Under the pieces are notes generated by a model. The model did not search any database and was not told the DNA's origin. It saw only the letters and a list, made by a program, of their open reading frames with translations. This document shows, one piece after another, positions 1 to 12,156 of a DNA stretch of 64,000 nt (position 1 is its first letter; each line of letters opens with the position of its first letter). The position numbers were made by a program, and so were the translations under genes. Origin of the DNA: Scleroderma bovista (Eukaryota > Basidiomycota > Agaricomycetes > Boletales > Sclerodermataceae); assembly GCA_037178675.1 (NCBI GenBank), contig JAYMGJ010000050.1, positions 62,001 through 126,000 of the forward strand. The letters run 5' to 3'.

Positions 1-407
1 TTCTTATCTCGAGAGCTCCAGTGGCCCGGTTTTGAGCGCCTTAACAGCCTCCATGTTTGCTGCTAAGTCTCGTACCTGGTTTGAGTTCTGCTTCGTACCC
101 CTCGTTCCGATGAGCACTAAGCATGTCTGGATGTGCGGGATATGTCAGCTGCAGGCGCAGATGCAGCCAGGGTGAGCCGCTTTCTTTGATTCGAGCGTAA
201 ATGTTGATGTGTCTCCCATGGCAGCTGGGAGCCTGCAATTGCGCAACCGGGGTACCAGCATCCCAACATGCACCAGGGCTACCAGCCGGGATACATACAC
301 CCCGGGTAATAGTCCATACATCGAGTCGTTATTTTTCTGCTTTTCCCGCTATTCATTTTTGGTTGCATGTTACTGTCCCTAAATATTTTTCCTCTAAATG
401 TACTCAA
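1..407. other. intergenic, left edge
   Basis: No coding region with recognisable protein features is seen. It lies beyond the 3' end of the leftward protease gene and probably includes its 3' UTR. Confidence 0.4.
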
Positions 408-2033
408 TCAAGCCTTGGCCCTCTCCGTTCTCGCCCTCCGCATCTTATAGATGATAGTCACTAAAACGCCAATGACCAATCCACCTGCTACGCCAGCCAT
501 ACTCGCAAATATAAAAGACCGCGGGTGGTTGGAATGAGGAAAAGGTGGTATACTTGGCGCTGGCGCCGGGTCCGGGCCGCGAACACTTTGGAACTCTGAC
601 CGGGAGGTTTTGGGGTCTGTCAAGCCTAATAGCCCGATCATGGGCGGCTTTTTAGATGTCGCACCTTGATGCACAACGTAAACGTTCTGAAAGGTTCAGA
701 TAGAAATAACTATGGACTGGAAACAGCGAAGGAGGCGCACTCTTAGGAAAACATCTCCTAGGATCCAGTCGCCAGAGTGCAGCTACCAAAGATCATAAAT
801 AAGTCTAGTGAAAACCACCCCGGAAATGCGCATACCTTATCGGTGGCCTGGAGGCCGCCTATGCACCAACCATCGCTACTGTTGCTCTCTTCCCATACGA
901 TATCTTCGGGGTGAAGAGCGAAGTCATTCGTATGGCCTCCCTTTCCAAACTCGATGCGGACATCGACAGCTCTATTACACCGGACTTGCCATATCTGAGA
1001 CTGTGGGATATATCGAACAGTGTTCCCGGTACCCACAGCATTCCAGAATGCCTCGACGTCGTTGCTTGGGCCGAGTATTAACGTCGTCCCTGAGTCCAGT
1101 ATTCCGATCGGAGCATCCGCACCACGGATAGCAGTGCGAGAGAGAGGAAGAGGTTGAGAATTTATCGTTATGGCTCGTATGGGCAGTTTCCAAAAATCAT
1201 ACGGACTGTCACGCGTCCTGAAAACGGGGAAAAACAGCATCTGACTGACATCATTTACTATCAAGGGATCGAGCTCTCCGATTGTGAACGAAGAACTGCT
1301 GCTGATGCCTGTCTGTGAATAACGGCCAAGTTTGAAAGCGAAGAATCTGTTCGAGTCGCTGAGCTGGGCAAAGATGTTGTCCAGGACAGTGATTCCTCCT
1401 GTTGACTGTTGAAGCGCTGAGAGTGAGGGGAAGGCAAGACCGAGGAAGCCAGAATTCCTTGTGTGCACTAAATCAAGGTGGTCCGTTCGATTAGCCAGAG
1501 CTAGAAAAATAAACATGCATATGAGCTATTGACAGTGTACTAGGACGGTTGTCTAACCGAACGTCTGGGAGGTTATTTTGTAGGACCCGAGTGTTACGGT
1601 CTCTGTGCCAAAGGTACCTGAGGCAGAGCCCAACAAGTATTCGAGTTTGAAAGGTACACTTGACAGGTTCAAGGTATGCGACTTTTCTGGTGAGTATTTT
1701 ACGACCCCCTGGCAGTCTGAAGTGTTGCACTCTGTTGATACGACCCACTAGGGTGGACGCACGATATGTAAGAGGCAACGCCAAAATCAACGAAAGCGTA
1801 CCAAGTCTGAGGAGCCTGTGTCAAATGTGACCCAAAACGTTTGGCCGCCTATCCTTACAAGGGGTAAGGCTAAGAAACGTTGCGACAGTGAATGCTTACT
1901 CCAGATAGACGAGGGAAGTGCTGCGAGCAGTCCCTAAGCACCATTCAGCTGCAGTTGAGCAAAGGACTTACACCTCTTCACTTGTCAAGGGAATTCTAGA
2001 CCTTTGAGCGACCTGAAGGGCTGGTTTACTCAT
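408..2033 (-). CDS. pepsin-like aspartic protease (A1) with C-terminal membrane anchor
   Basis: Predicted secretory-pathway or cell-surface aspartic endopeptidase. The exons I assembled (2033-1972, 1920-1900, 1853-1802, 1747-1558, 1500-836, 782-741, 686-408) keep phase throughout and give 436 residues. Both catalytic motifs are visible: FDTGSSDLW in the N-lobe, split by an intron after DTGSSDL, and ILDSGTTLI in the C-lobe. Other family marks are GFLGLAFPS and WILGDVFLRNVYVV near the C-terminus. After the catalytic domain comes a Pro/Ser-rich stretch, one membrane helix of about 22 residues (FASMAGVAGGLVIGVLV) and a short basic tail, so the protein is probably tethered. The start at 2033 gives no obvious signal peptide, so an upstream 5' exon may be missing. 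It is divergent from YPT1 and shares its 340-bp upstream region. Confidence 0.85.
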
Positions 2034-2372
2034 CCTGGGGTTTAGAGTCAGGATGTCCGGCCATGAAAGGGGTAGTGTTGGTTGAGGGGCTACCGTGACA
2101 TGAGACCATCGAACTTTTGTTGCTTGCACGTGAACCGCGGTTAATCATCAACATCCTCGATGGTAATGGTAATACGCAGTAGCGGTTTATCAGGACCGTC
2201 ACCATGGACAACGTTGTCCACCACCAAGGGTGTCTCCAGACTTGGTGCGTGACTGTGACACCGAACCGGCCAAGTCACACCTGGGCCACGCGTCACAACA
2301 ACAGCAGCAGCAGCGCCCCCGGCCTTTCTTTGAGTTTCTCTGCCAACAGCACCGTCGCCACCGTCCTTCACC
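2034..2372. other. shared divergent upstream region, protease / YPT1
   Basis: About 340 bp between the two start codons. It has CAACAACAGCAGCAGC runs near 2300 and no clear TATA box. It may hold a missing first exon of the protease gene. Confidence 0.4.
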
Positions 2373-3422
2373 ATGCACACCAGCGAGTACGACTATCTCT
2401 TCAAGCTCCTTCTCATCGGTGACTCTGGTGTAGGAAAGGTCCGTTCTTGTTTCTGTCACCATTCCCAATGGGGTGTTGAATTGCTCCGAAGTCTTGTCTC
2501 CTCCTCCGGTTCGCAGACGACACGTACACGGAGAGCTATATAAGTACCATCGGTGTCGACTTTAAGATTCGAACCATCGAACTGGAAGGAAAGACCGTGA
2601 AACTGCAGATTGTGCGTGGCGGCTTTCATTCATTCCCTTTATCGCTCTCCCGAGAGGAGGAAAGTGCAAACTCGCAGCTTGCCCCTCTTCAAATCCCACT
2701 GGAGTGGTTTGGCATAGCCTTCTAATGTCTTTATTCGCTTTGCATGCCTGTCGTTTAAACCGACTGACCTGATTATCTTGCCTGCTTCAGTGGGATACAG
2801 CAGGTATGTTTTCTCTTTCGTCGTGCCACGATACACTGACAAGCCATTCTATAGGTCAGGAAAGATTCCGCACCATCACATCCTCATACTACAGAGGTGC
2901 TCATGGTATCATCGTCGTTTACGACGTCACTGACAATGGTTCGTGCACCCTTCGTTCAGTTTCACTTCCTTACTCACCCAAGCGCAGATACCTTCACGAA
3001 TGTCAAGCAATGGCTCCAGGAAATCGACCGATATGCGTCGGAAGGGGTCAACAAATTGCTTGTGGGCAACAAATCGGATCTGACCAATAAGAAGGTGGTC
3101 GAATACAGTGTGGCAAAGGTATACCCTCGTGCAACTTTCGTATGAACTCCGCATCTGAATACTTCCCAGGAATTTGCCGACCAGCTCAGTATCCCTTTCC
3201 TGGAGACCTCGGCTAAGAATGCAACCAACGTTGAGCAAGCATTCTTAACTATGGCAAAGCAGATCAAGGATAGGTAAGGCTGTTCTGACTCATTTGCCCC
3301 TTCGGCCCGCTTACGTCCCCGCTAGAATGGGTGCTACGTCAACGCCTGCTGGGGGTGCCAAGTCATCAACAGTGACTCCTGGCCAGTCCGTACAGCAGCA
3401 GCAGTCCGGCTCTTGCTGCTGA
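2373..3422 (+). CDS. YPT1: Rab1/Ypt1 small GTPase
   Basis: Rab GTPase controlling ER-to-Golgi and early Golgi membrane traffic. Exons 2373-2438, 2492-2611, 2791-2803, 2855-2938, 2988-3118, 3170-3273 and 3326-3422 give 204 residues, the normal size. All GTP-binding motifs are visible: GDSGVGKS (P-loop), switch [23 protein letters not shown] and ETSAKN. The Rab1-type core [11 protein letters not shown] is intact. The protein ends in Cys-Cys, the double geranylgeranylation signal used by Rab GGTase, whose alpha subunit (BET4) is also in this window. The third coding exon is only 13 nt and encodes the WDTAG motif. The start follows [16 protein letters not shown], typical of the family. Confidence 0.97.
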
Positions 3423-3961
3423 ATGGGGTGGCCTGTGGATTAGTGGCCAGTTTGTCATGCCGGCAACCTCGTACTGGGGGACATCGTCGCCATCAGGGAA
3501 TATCACGTAGCACTTTTACAAGCCATATCCGTTACATACTCCCTTGCCCACTTTATGGACCCTGTTATTACCTTTTCGAAGCTGGTCCCTCCTTTTAAAT
3601 CGTGCTTTTTGGAATCTTATGATCATGCTAACGTACGGACGCAGTGGCTCGAGTGTTGACTCAGATCAAGACTCGAGGCAAGGATAACGAAATCAGCTCT
3701 TCCGATGAGCTGATATCGATGAGCTTTTCCGACCTTCTTGACCGAACCATATAAAACCACCCCCAAGTTGCTCGTGCCCACTGCCCGTACTAACCTCGTG
3801 CACCCCAAGAACAGATCTCGACCTGTTACTCTCTGATCAAACACTCTCCGTTTCTGGTGCGATCAAGATTTTGGCTTGCCCAATGCTAGTGCTTATGGTC
3901 TATCGTCCATCTCTATATCCTCGTTGTACAGTACGATCAAATTAGCGCCACGCAATATCCG
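3423..3961. other. intergenic between YPT1 and Argonaute
   Basis: Contains the YPT1 3' UTR and the Argonaute promoter. No further gene is seen. Confidence 0.4.
3750..3756 (+). promoter_or_regulatory. TATA-box candidate for the Argonaute gene
   Basis: TATAAAA about 205 bp upstream of the proposed ATG. It is the only good TATA match in this gap. Transcription start is not visible, so the assignment is tentative. Confidence 0.35.
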
Positions 3962-6900
3962 ATGGCTACACGTTCCAACCTCCAAGTCCAGACGAATTCA
4001 TTCAAGATCGAGCGAATAAACGACAAGAAGCAGTACCATCAATACGATGGTAATGTTCCTTCAGTTTATTGAACCCTAGCTGTGCGCTCATGACGCCATA
4101 TATTGGTGCCTGGACCCGTCACAGTCTGTGAGTGTGCACGCGAGGTGGGTTGGTGTAGTCTGATGAGCTCGATCCACAGCATTCCATCCTGAACTGAACA
4201 AAGCAAGTCGCCGAATTGAGTTTTTCGAACGCTTGCAAAACCATACTCAACCCGAAACGTTCACGCCGAAAGTTATTTATGATGGAGACGCGATAGCATA
4301 TTCGTCGCATGTCTTGGCCTTCGGACAATCTCAGACGGTGAGTCAACTCCATTCAACGCGCAACCATGGGCACCAAGAATCCTTCCTTAGTTCGAGATCC
4401 ACATGTCCGATCGCGCTCCTAGTAAGCGTCCTTATACAATCACCCTGAGGCGGGTCGACGCGGCCGTCATCGATTTCAAGTTGGTCTGTTTTCATGCAGT
4501 GTCGTGTTGCCGGTTTAAGTTTGTTCTAGCGAACTCCGCCAATTTATCGAGGGCCGCATCAAACAGCAAACTCCGAAAGTAATCCAAGCAATCACTTTAC
4601 TCCAGCTTATTGTCCGCCAAGCCCCAAATTTGTAGGTGCCTCGCACGTCAACGGCGGGATTCTCACGTATCGTGGAACAGGAAGTATCCAAACAACGTGA
4701 AGTCCTTCTTCGCCAAAGAGGTCGGGTTTCGGAAACTCGGCGGCGGATTGGATATATGGAAAGGCTTCTACCAGTACGTGATCTATCGTGACTTCACCAT
4801 CCTTCTGACCGGAATCCAGGAGTGTCCGTCCAGCCCTCAATCGGCTACTGATCAATGTAGACGTGACGTCTGGCGTCATGTAGGTCGTTTCTTTTGTAGT
4901 TAAAGACATGACTGACCGCGATCTTACCAGGTACCAGGAAGGTCGCTTCATCGACATAGCGCTTAGCGTCTTGGAGCAATCCGACGTTCGCGCTCTCAGA
5001 CTCGACGCGTCGTCTCCCGCGTTCCGCAAACTGAAGAACTTTTTCAAGAACGTTTTTATCGGCCTCGAGCACCTAAAGCTGAGGAAACGCAAGGTTACCG
5101 ACATCATCCCGCGCGCGGGGTACTACGAATTCAAAAAGGAGCAGGATACTAATGACATGACCGTCCAGGTGCGTCTTCGTTCTTTCTGTGTCCATATTAT
5201 TCATGAATCTTGGGGCCAGCAATATTATCGCGAAACGTACAACATACATATAAAGTATCCCGATATCATCGGGATTGCATTGAAAGGCAGGGACGGGCCA
5301 GTCATCATTCCTGCCGAACTCTGCAGAATTCTGCCAGACCAACGATACTCGCGCAAATTACCCCAAGAATATACGAAACATATGGTGGAATTCACCTCGG
5401 AGAAACCCCGCGCGCGTATGCAGAGCATTCTGAACGGTATAGGGAACGCGACGGTGAGGACCAGCGTCGTCGTGTACGATACTGTACCCAACTCTCGTTC
5501 TTATAGGTTCTCGACTACCAAAACTCCCCTTTCGTCATGGAAGCGGGTCTCGTTATCTCGAAGGACCCGACAGTAATAGATGGTCACGTTCTCAGACCCC
5601 CCGCCATCCTATACGAGAAAGGCAGGCCACCTGTGGTATGTGTCTGTAATCTTTCTTCTGTCGTTTGAGTAACATTTAGCTTCAGTCTCCGAGGAATGGC
5701 GGGTGGAATGTTGTCAACCAAAAATTCCATAAGCCCGAAAGTATTTCGGCCTGGGCTGTGGTTGACTACAGTCTCAACAAAAGTCGTGGCCGTGTCAATA
5801 CGGAAAGGTTTGTCAAAATGCTCGTCGAATGTTGCCAGCAATTAGGTATGTGCTTTTGTTTGAAGCTATCATAACTTCGGTCTCACGCTCCATTCAGGAA
5901 TGAGTGAGTCCTTTTCCGTGTCATTATATGATACTTGATATTTGGCAAGGTGTTTCACTGCCACAAGCATTTATAATGGGAACTGGGAGTCAGACTGTTC
6001 GTCGGGTTGGTAATACTCCTGCTATGGTACATTCCTTGGCCTATTAGTTGTTCAGGACCTGCAAGAAGCTAGCGAAAAGACTGGAAAGAAGCGGCCTGAC
6101 CTCCTCGTGGTTGTGTTACCATCATCAGCAGCTGACATAAGGTTTGCTGTGAAACAATTTGGTGATGTCTTTTATGGCGTAAGTAACTAGATGTAGCTGT
6201 GATCTGAAATCTCTAATTTTTTTTTTCAGATTCCTACACAATGTGTTGTAAGGTAATCATTTACTGGAGATGCACATATCTAACTATTTCTGCAGAGGGA
6301 GGATAAGATTGCCAGAGCCAATAATCAATACTGCAACAATGTGGCTATGAAGTAGGACATTGTTAAGATAGGCTCCTTGCTGCATGCCTAATATCTGAAC
6401 AGGATCAATGCAAAGCTAGGAGGTGTCAATGCTGTCCCTTTCATAGATGTTCACAAGCTGAAGAGGCCCTTTACAATCATGGGTATGAGATATGATATGT
6501 GGCACATGGATGTACTGACATCTGCTTAGGAGTGGATGTTGGCCATCCAAGTCCTGGAGTAACAGATCAGCCCTCAGTGGCATCACTTGTATATTCATAT
6601 GATTTTCAAGGGGTGTGTTATGATGCTCTTACCAGTATCCAGCGCCCTAGACTTGAGATTATCGAGAATTTGGGATCTATGATGAAAGTAAGTGAATAAG
6701 TATCACTAGGTAATGTGATGCTAAACTGTGGATGAAGGAAGCCATACACATGTTTTACAGTCGCAACAAAGTGGCCCCCTACCATCTCATTCTGTTTAGA
6801 GATGGATTGTCTGAGGGGGAATATGCCAAAGCAGCAGATAAAGAGATCCAGGCAATCAAGGGTGAGTTAACTGATATTTTTCCTGATTCTTTGTCTGATG

Positions 6901-7753
6901 TGTCCTGAAGATGCTATTGATGCCCTCTGGGCTGAGACTGGTGCAAAGGAAGAAAAACCTCTTCTGACATACATTGTGGTAGGAAAGAAGTGAGTGGAGT
7001 TCACTTTGTGCCATTTCATCCATTTTAGAGTTGTCCACAGGCACCATGTTAGATTTTTTCCCAGGTCGGAGTAAGTTTCCTATATTCTCAACATGACTTA
7101 GCCTGATCCCATTGGTGTAGGGGAGAGGGTGACAAGTCTGGCAACTGCCCTGCTGGGTTTGTTGCAGACAAGGGCATTGGCAACCCAATAGCTCAAGATT
7201 TCTACCTTCAATCTCATGGTGGCTTGCTTGGAAGTAAGACACCTATTCATTACATGTTAATTTGTTCACCTTTAACTTTTCCAAAACAGCTAGTCGCCCC
7301 AGTCATTACATTGTCCTGAGGGATGATAATTTCAGAGGGAATGTCGAAGTGTAATTTCTTTGGTGGATCCGAGTGTTAAAGCGGCTGATTCTCTACCTTT
7401 TAGCCTGCAAAACTTGGCCTTTTCTTTGTGTCATGCTTATGCTCGAGCGACTCGTTCCGTATCCATTCCTGCGCCAGTTTATTGTAAGTGGAGGTTTCCA
7501 AAGCAATTTACCATAGGGACTCATATTTCTTTTCAGATGCAGATGTAAGTCTCAGGACATACTGTGTATGTAGAGACTGATCTTGCTGCAGATCGTTTGT
7601 GCTCGCGCGAATTTCCACTTCAACCCGGATCTTCATTATGACGACAGTGCTGGATCCACCGTCTCCGGCGGATCTCCCTTCAATCTCTCAGCATGGCAGA
7701 TGGGATACAGGCCAAGGCACGACGGAATGAAGGGGAAGATGTACTTCATGTGA
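3962..7753 (+). CDS. Argonaute (RNA-silencing effector)
   Basis: Binds small RNAs and silences matching transcripts or transposons. I assembled 26 exons: 3962-4049, 4125-4127, 4180-4337, 4391-4479, 4530-4631, 4681-4773, 4820-4879, 4931-5168, 5220-5453, 5507-5635, 5686-5845, 5898-5903, 5950-6009, 6048-6178, 6230-6247, 6296-6351, 6403-6482, 6530-6687, 6738-6861, 6911-6989, 7041-7070, 7121-7233, 7290-7350, 7404-7483, 7537-7544, 7592-7753 (839 aa, phase-consistent). An alternative intron 6006-6055 would remove four residues. Order: ArgoN (TNSFKIER..QYDVSFHPEL), linker (SVRPALNRLLINVDVTSGVMY), PAZ (IIPAELCRILPDQRYSRKL), Mid (IPTQCV), PIWI. The PIWI tetrad looks intact: Asp in GVDVGHPSPG, Asp in ILFRDGLSEG and His in RPSHY. 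It ends in MYFM. The start is the best in-frame ATG; a 5' exon could be missing. Confidence 0.93.
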
Positions 7754-7850
7754 AAACATACCAAAGGACTACAAATATATCGTGTTGGCTGTTGACGTGA
7801 ATACAGTTGAATGTATTGAGTAATAAAAATTATGCATTGCGCTGATGTGA

Positions 7851-9972
7851 TCACCACCCTCTTTCTGCGAGTCGACCACCTTTCATGTCTGAATTGCTAT
7901 GGGAGATGAGTGTTAGTCCAGAAGTAAGCGGACGGAGCTTGACGTACATGGCAAGACCAACCATCGGCGCACCAAGGTCTTGTGACACCTGCAAGGAGAG
8001 ACAGTAAGCAGGCTACCCTAGATGCACATATGATGGGGCGTACCTCTGCAAGAACTTTGGGATTGTTGTAGTGCGTAACCTGTGTGCAACGATAAGTGAG
8101 ATGAAACAGGCACATGGTAAGAGTGCGTTACAGCTTGCACGATGGCACGTGCCCGTTTCGCTGGGTCTCCAGACTGTGCCATTGAGAATGTTAGCAGACG
8201 CAGACACGAGCATTTGCATGCAGCAAATACGCACGTGGAAGATTCCGGAGCCGACAAAAACTGTCATAGATGCGAAAGGTCAGTGCATATCCTAATGAAC
8301 AGCGCAAAGCGCATCTTACCCCCGTCGCAACCGAGTTGCATCATCAACGCAGCGTCCGCTAGACGGAGGCGCATGTCAGTCCGCGTACACACGAATGTGG
8401 GAGACGCACCTGGCGTGGCAATCCCGCCCGCTGCAAAGTTTACGACAGGCAGCCTCTTCAGCCTCGCCGTTTCCTTCAACAGATGGAACGGGGCTTGAAT
8501 CTCTTTTGCGTACGTGTAAAGTTCCTCCTCGTTCATGACGGTGGCCTTCCTGACCTCTGCCATGACGGCACGTTGGTGACGTACGGCCTCGACGACATTG
8601 CCTGTTCCGGCTTCTCCCTTTGTGCGAACAAACGCGGCGCCTTCGGAGATCCGGCGGAGGGCCTCACCAAGGTTTCGTGCACCGCAGACAAAAGGGACTT
8701 TGAAGCTGTGTTTATTGATATGGTTCTCCTCGTCCGCGGGAGTGAGGACCTCGGATTCATCGATATAATCTATGCCGATGGCTTGGAGGATCTGTAAACC
8801 CGGACATCACCGTTTTTTTTTTTTGCATGTGTGCGTGTGCGTGCCAGATACATTCTAGCTTGAGCGGGAATCAATGAGGTAAAATGATGGTGGCGTACCT
8901 GTGCTTCGACGAAGTGCCCAATCCTGACTTTAGCCATGACGGGTATGGTGACAGCTTCGACAATGGATTTGATCATGGCGGGGTCACTCTGTCATGTCGG
9001 GTATCAAGAAGTCAGACAAGGACCACGACAGGTTTAGTATACAATGGGAAAGGGGAATAAATAAATGGGCAGAAGATTAAGAATGTGAATAACGTTGACC
9101 GGAATGGAGGATTTCTCGGGTTGGAACGCCTCGTCACGCAGGGTCAAGGGTAATGTGGGGTCAAAAATAAAGACACCTATGCAGGGTGAAAATGATGCTG
9201 GGAAAGGGGGGTTGAGGGGTAAAATATCGAGAAAATCCGAGTGCCCATACAAAGAGATCACAATGAGAAATGAGTAGACTCACCATCCTAGCGACGCCTC
9301 CTGTAGCCCTGATATCTGCAGGTACCCGCTCGAGAGCCATGACAGCGCACGCGCCAGCTTCTTCCGCTATACGTGCCTGTGCATGCGTTCCGGTCGGGTT
9401 TTAGGCGTACACGTAACCAGAGGCGGGGCACATGCGACGCAAATTTGAATATGAGAGGTTGAACAATATACGAGACACGAGACTCCAGGTCAGCCCGGTT
9501 GTTCGCGACTCCTCTCTATGCTCCATGCAAGGGCACGCAGAGCGAAGAGGCTAAAGCGGACAAACGCACCTGTTCCGGGTTCACGACATCCATAATAACG
9601 CCTCCCTACATACGTGATGGGAATGTCATAACGACGATCATGGCGAATAAAAGGAGTAACCGAAACACCGCGGTCGGCATACCGTCATGCGTCCGAGTAT
9701 GTCTCGGCACGGCGAAACGTGTCAAGGGGGGAAAGGCTCACCTTGAGCATCTGCGCCAGACCCGACTTGACCTGCATACGATGCACAGCGTGTCAGTTCT
9801 CATGGAAGGGTACTCGCGAGACAGACGAACTCACACCAAACGTGCCTAGACTTGTGTTTCCACCGTCCCGCTGGACAGCACGCGGGGGCGCGGGACCGGA
9901 AGTTGCGCTGGGACCGCTTGAAGTACTTTGGGGTGCAGCATTCACAGATGCTGCCAATGCTGGTGTAGCCAT
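7851..9972 (-). CDS. PDX1: pyridoxal 5'-phosphate synthase, PDX1/SNZ subunit
   Basis: Synthase subunit of the deoxyxylulose-independent vitamin B6 pathway. It makes PLP from ribose 5-phosphate, glyceraldehyde 3-phosphate and ammonia supplied by the glutaminase PDX2, which is not in this window. Twelve exons (9972-9835, 9771-9742, 9605-9570, 9376-9284, 8988-8899, 8791-8410, 8358-8320, 8260-8235, 8173-8132, 8079-8044, 7988-7948, 7896-7851) give 332 residues in phase. Diagnostic stretches are [71 protein letters not shown] and [20 protein letters not shown]. The first ~35 residues are an Ala/Ser/Pro-rich extension. It converges on Argonaute, with stops 97 bp apart. Confidence 0.96.
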
Positions 9973-11007
9973 TGCTTTTTCGTTACGGTGCAGTTCTTGT
10001 TGCGTAGTCCTAGGCCAAGTGTCTTTTAGGTGTTGGATGTCGATTGGCGAGTGGTAGTTGTCGGGATGCTGTTGAAAATTGAAGGCCTGGGTCAAGAAGA
10101 CCAAGTCATTTTGATAAGATTATCGTTGTATGTCCATATATGGCAAGGATAACTCCCCGATTATTCCGTCGACCGACGATGACCACGACCAGCTCGACGT
10201 CCAAGTCACACCTGTGGGACTGCACGAACCCTTTTATCATCCGAGTTGCGCGCTGATTTTGCGAGGTGGTCGAAGTGGAGCCGACCACAGAAGCCTCAGG
10301 GCCTGTGGTTCTGGCCTTGGCTCAGAAGGACTGGTATTGCCAGCCACGAGAATACGAATGGAACGTTGGCCCTGAGGTGGTCGGGCGGTCAAAGTCCCTC
10401 ACATGGAGTGCACTCCAAGTATGTCTTCACTTATGGCTGGTCTGAGCTGGCACACGTCCTGCATGTGTCTCATGACACACAGCTCTGACACATCCTTGGA
10501 TCTAATCACCGAAGCATCGACTGCGCAGGAAACAGCACCGTACTTTTCGTGAGTCCAATCGGAACATATCCTCCTGTGAGCATGTAACAAGTACACAACC
10601 CACCTGCGGAATATTATTCATGCCCTGGAGGTGAGGGTGACATCTTTTTAACTTAGCCGCGGACGTCCCTGTCCCTGGTCCTGAACAAGGAGCTGCCAGG
10701 ACATTTGACAAGTGAAAAGACCAGATATACCACTCATTATCGATAGAGTACGCTCGACTCTGGTTGTTGCTGTGCCAACTAATACGCAGCCAAGGACCAA
10801 GGTCGAGATCAAGTATACTGTGCTGGTGGGTGGACTTGTTTCACGCCGTGGCTGGCCGTGATGCAGACATACACGTGGTGGCTGTTAGTAGTCTACGATT
10901 TTTTTTGTATACATGAACACGGGTGACGCAGAAGTTGATCTGTACTCCATGAAAAGTGGACGTAGCGTGGATGGCAGGATTCCGAGATGGATGAGGCACG
11001 ACGGGGA
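9973..11007. other. intergenic, PDX1 to mL49
   Basis: About 1 kb. Short open frames exist on both strands (for example 10130-10375 + and 10399-10596 -), but none shows a recognisable domain or a convincing exon chain. It should contain the PDX1 promoter and the mL49 3' UTR. Confidence 0.4.
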
Positions 11008-11377
11008 TCAGAAGCCCTTGCCAGCAAGCCAGGCCGTCACGTCTGTCTTCCATCGACCCCCCGAGACAATGATGTGCCTCTGGGCATGGACGCGCACCCT
11101 GAGCCTGGCTGCGTCTGGGGAGTCGGGCTTGAAAAGGGACGACCTGAGCTCGTTTGCGAGTGCCTGCAGATTTGCGTCAGTGTTAGCACGTCGATTCATG
11201 CGCACAGACACGGGGGTGCATTACCTGCGCCTGGCCTTGTACGTTACGTATGAGTACGAGATGGCGCGTTCCACCGTTGCGGATGTCGGTGTAGACGGGG
11301 AGGGACCCACGGGAGTTGCGAGGGACGACGAACTGGCGGAACGCGGCAGTGGCTGTCTGCGAAGAAAGGGACGTCAT
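11008..11377 (-). CDS. IMG2: mitochondrial large ribosomal subunit protein mL49 (IMG2 family)
   Basis: Structural protein of the mitochondrial ribosome. Two exons, 11377-11225 and 11163-11008, give 102 residues. The family pattern is visible: FVVPRNSRGSLPVYTDIRN, then an IRNVQG segment, then VHAQRHIIVSGGRWKTDVTAWLAGKGF at the extreme C-terminus, matching the WLaglGF ending of IMG2/mL49. The N-terminus is short, basic and Ser/Thr/Ala-rich, compatible with a mitochondrial targeting sequence. I chose ATG 11377; longer in-frame sequence upstream has no ATG. It is divergent from the next gene with 86 bp between starts. Gene symbol by family resemblance only. Confidence 0.75.
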
Positions 11378-11463
11378 GCTGGAATTGCAACACAAAGGTG
11401 CGAGTGTCAGTCCAAATGGATCCCATGTATTATTAGTCCGCCATTATTTAGACCCCTGCTCCC

Positions 11464-12156
11464 ATGTCCACTGCAATCATGGCCCTCTCCCTCCCCCTCC
11501 TCGACTGGTCCTGCAGACCACTGCCCTACCTGCGGGACAGGGCAAACCTCCCCCACCCTCCGTCGCCCCGCCTCCCCGCCCTCGTCTGTACGTCTGCACC
11601 TCCTTTCCCGTCTCCCCTGAGCTAACTATGTGCAGTCTCCTCGTCTCCCTCTGCATCTGACAGTTCATCTTCTATATCCACCACAGACATGTGCACCCCC
11701 TCCTCTCCAGAGTCGGCATCGGGCTCAGCCAGCCCCATCCGCATTTCCGTGTGCGACGTCCCCGTACTCGCACCCCGCCCACTCCCCTACCACTCCCCTA
11801 CCTTCCTCCAGTTCGACCTCCCAGACACCGACGAGGACCTCTCCCATCCCCCCTACACCCACAGACCAGCGAAGCGCAAGCGCAATGACGACGACGACCG
11901 GGGCGGCGACGATCTGCCACCGCCCCCACCTGCTAAACGCCGTGCACACCACATCCACGCATGGCGGTCCCGTGTGCATCGCGAACAGCAGTTGTCCTTA
12001 CAGCATCTGCCCTCCCCACGTCATCCGCGGCAGCTTCTTTATCACGGTGCATGGATGGATCACGTTCCACCATTACGACCACCCCCGGCGTCTGTCCATA
12101 GATCATCGGGCCTTCCCTTTGCCGATCAACCTCTGGGGTGGCACAACCACCCTTGA
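11464..12156 (+). CDS. hypothetical Ser/Pro-rich protein with basic nuclear-type signal
   Basis: Two exons (11464-11587, 11636-12156) join in phase to give about 214 residues. Composition is Ser/Pro-rich, with an acidic patch (DTDED), a basic KRKR directly followed by an Asp run and a proline run, and a second basic patch AKRR. This resembles a disordered nuclear protein. No domain is recognised. Overlapping frames here are also open because the DNA is C-rich, so the 3' part is uncertain. A possible short exon pair at about 12243-12443 could belong to it or to nothing. Confidence 0.4.
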
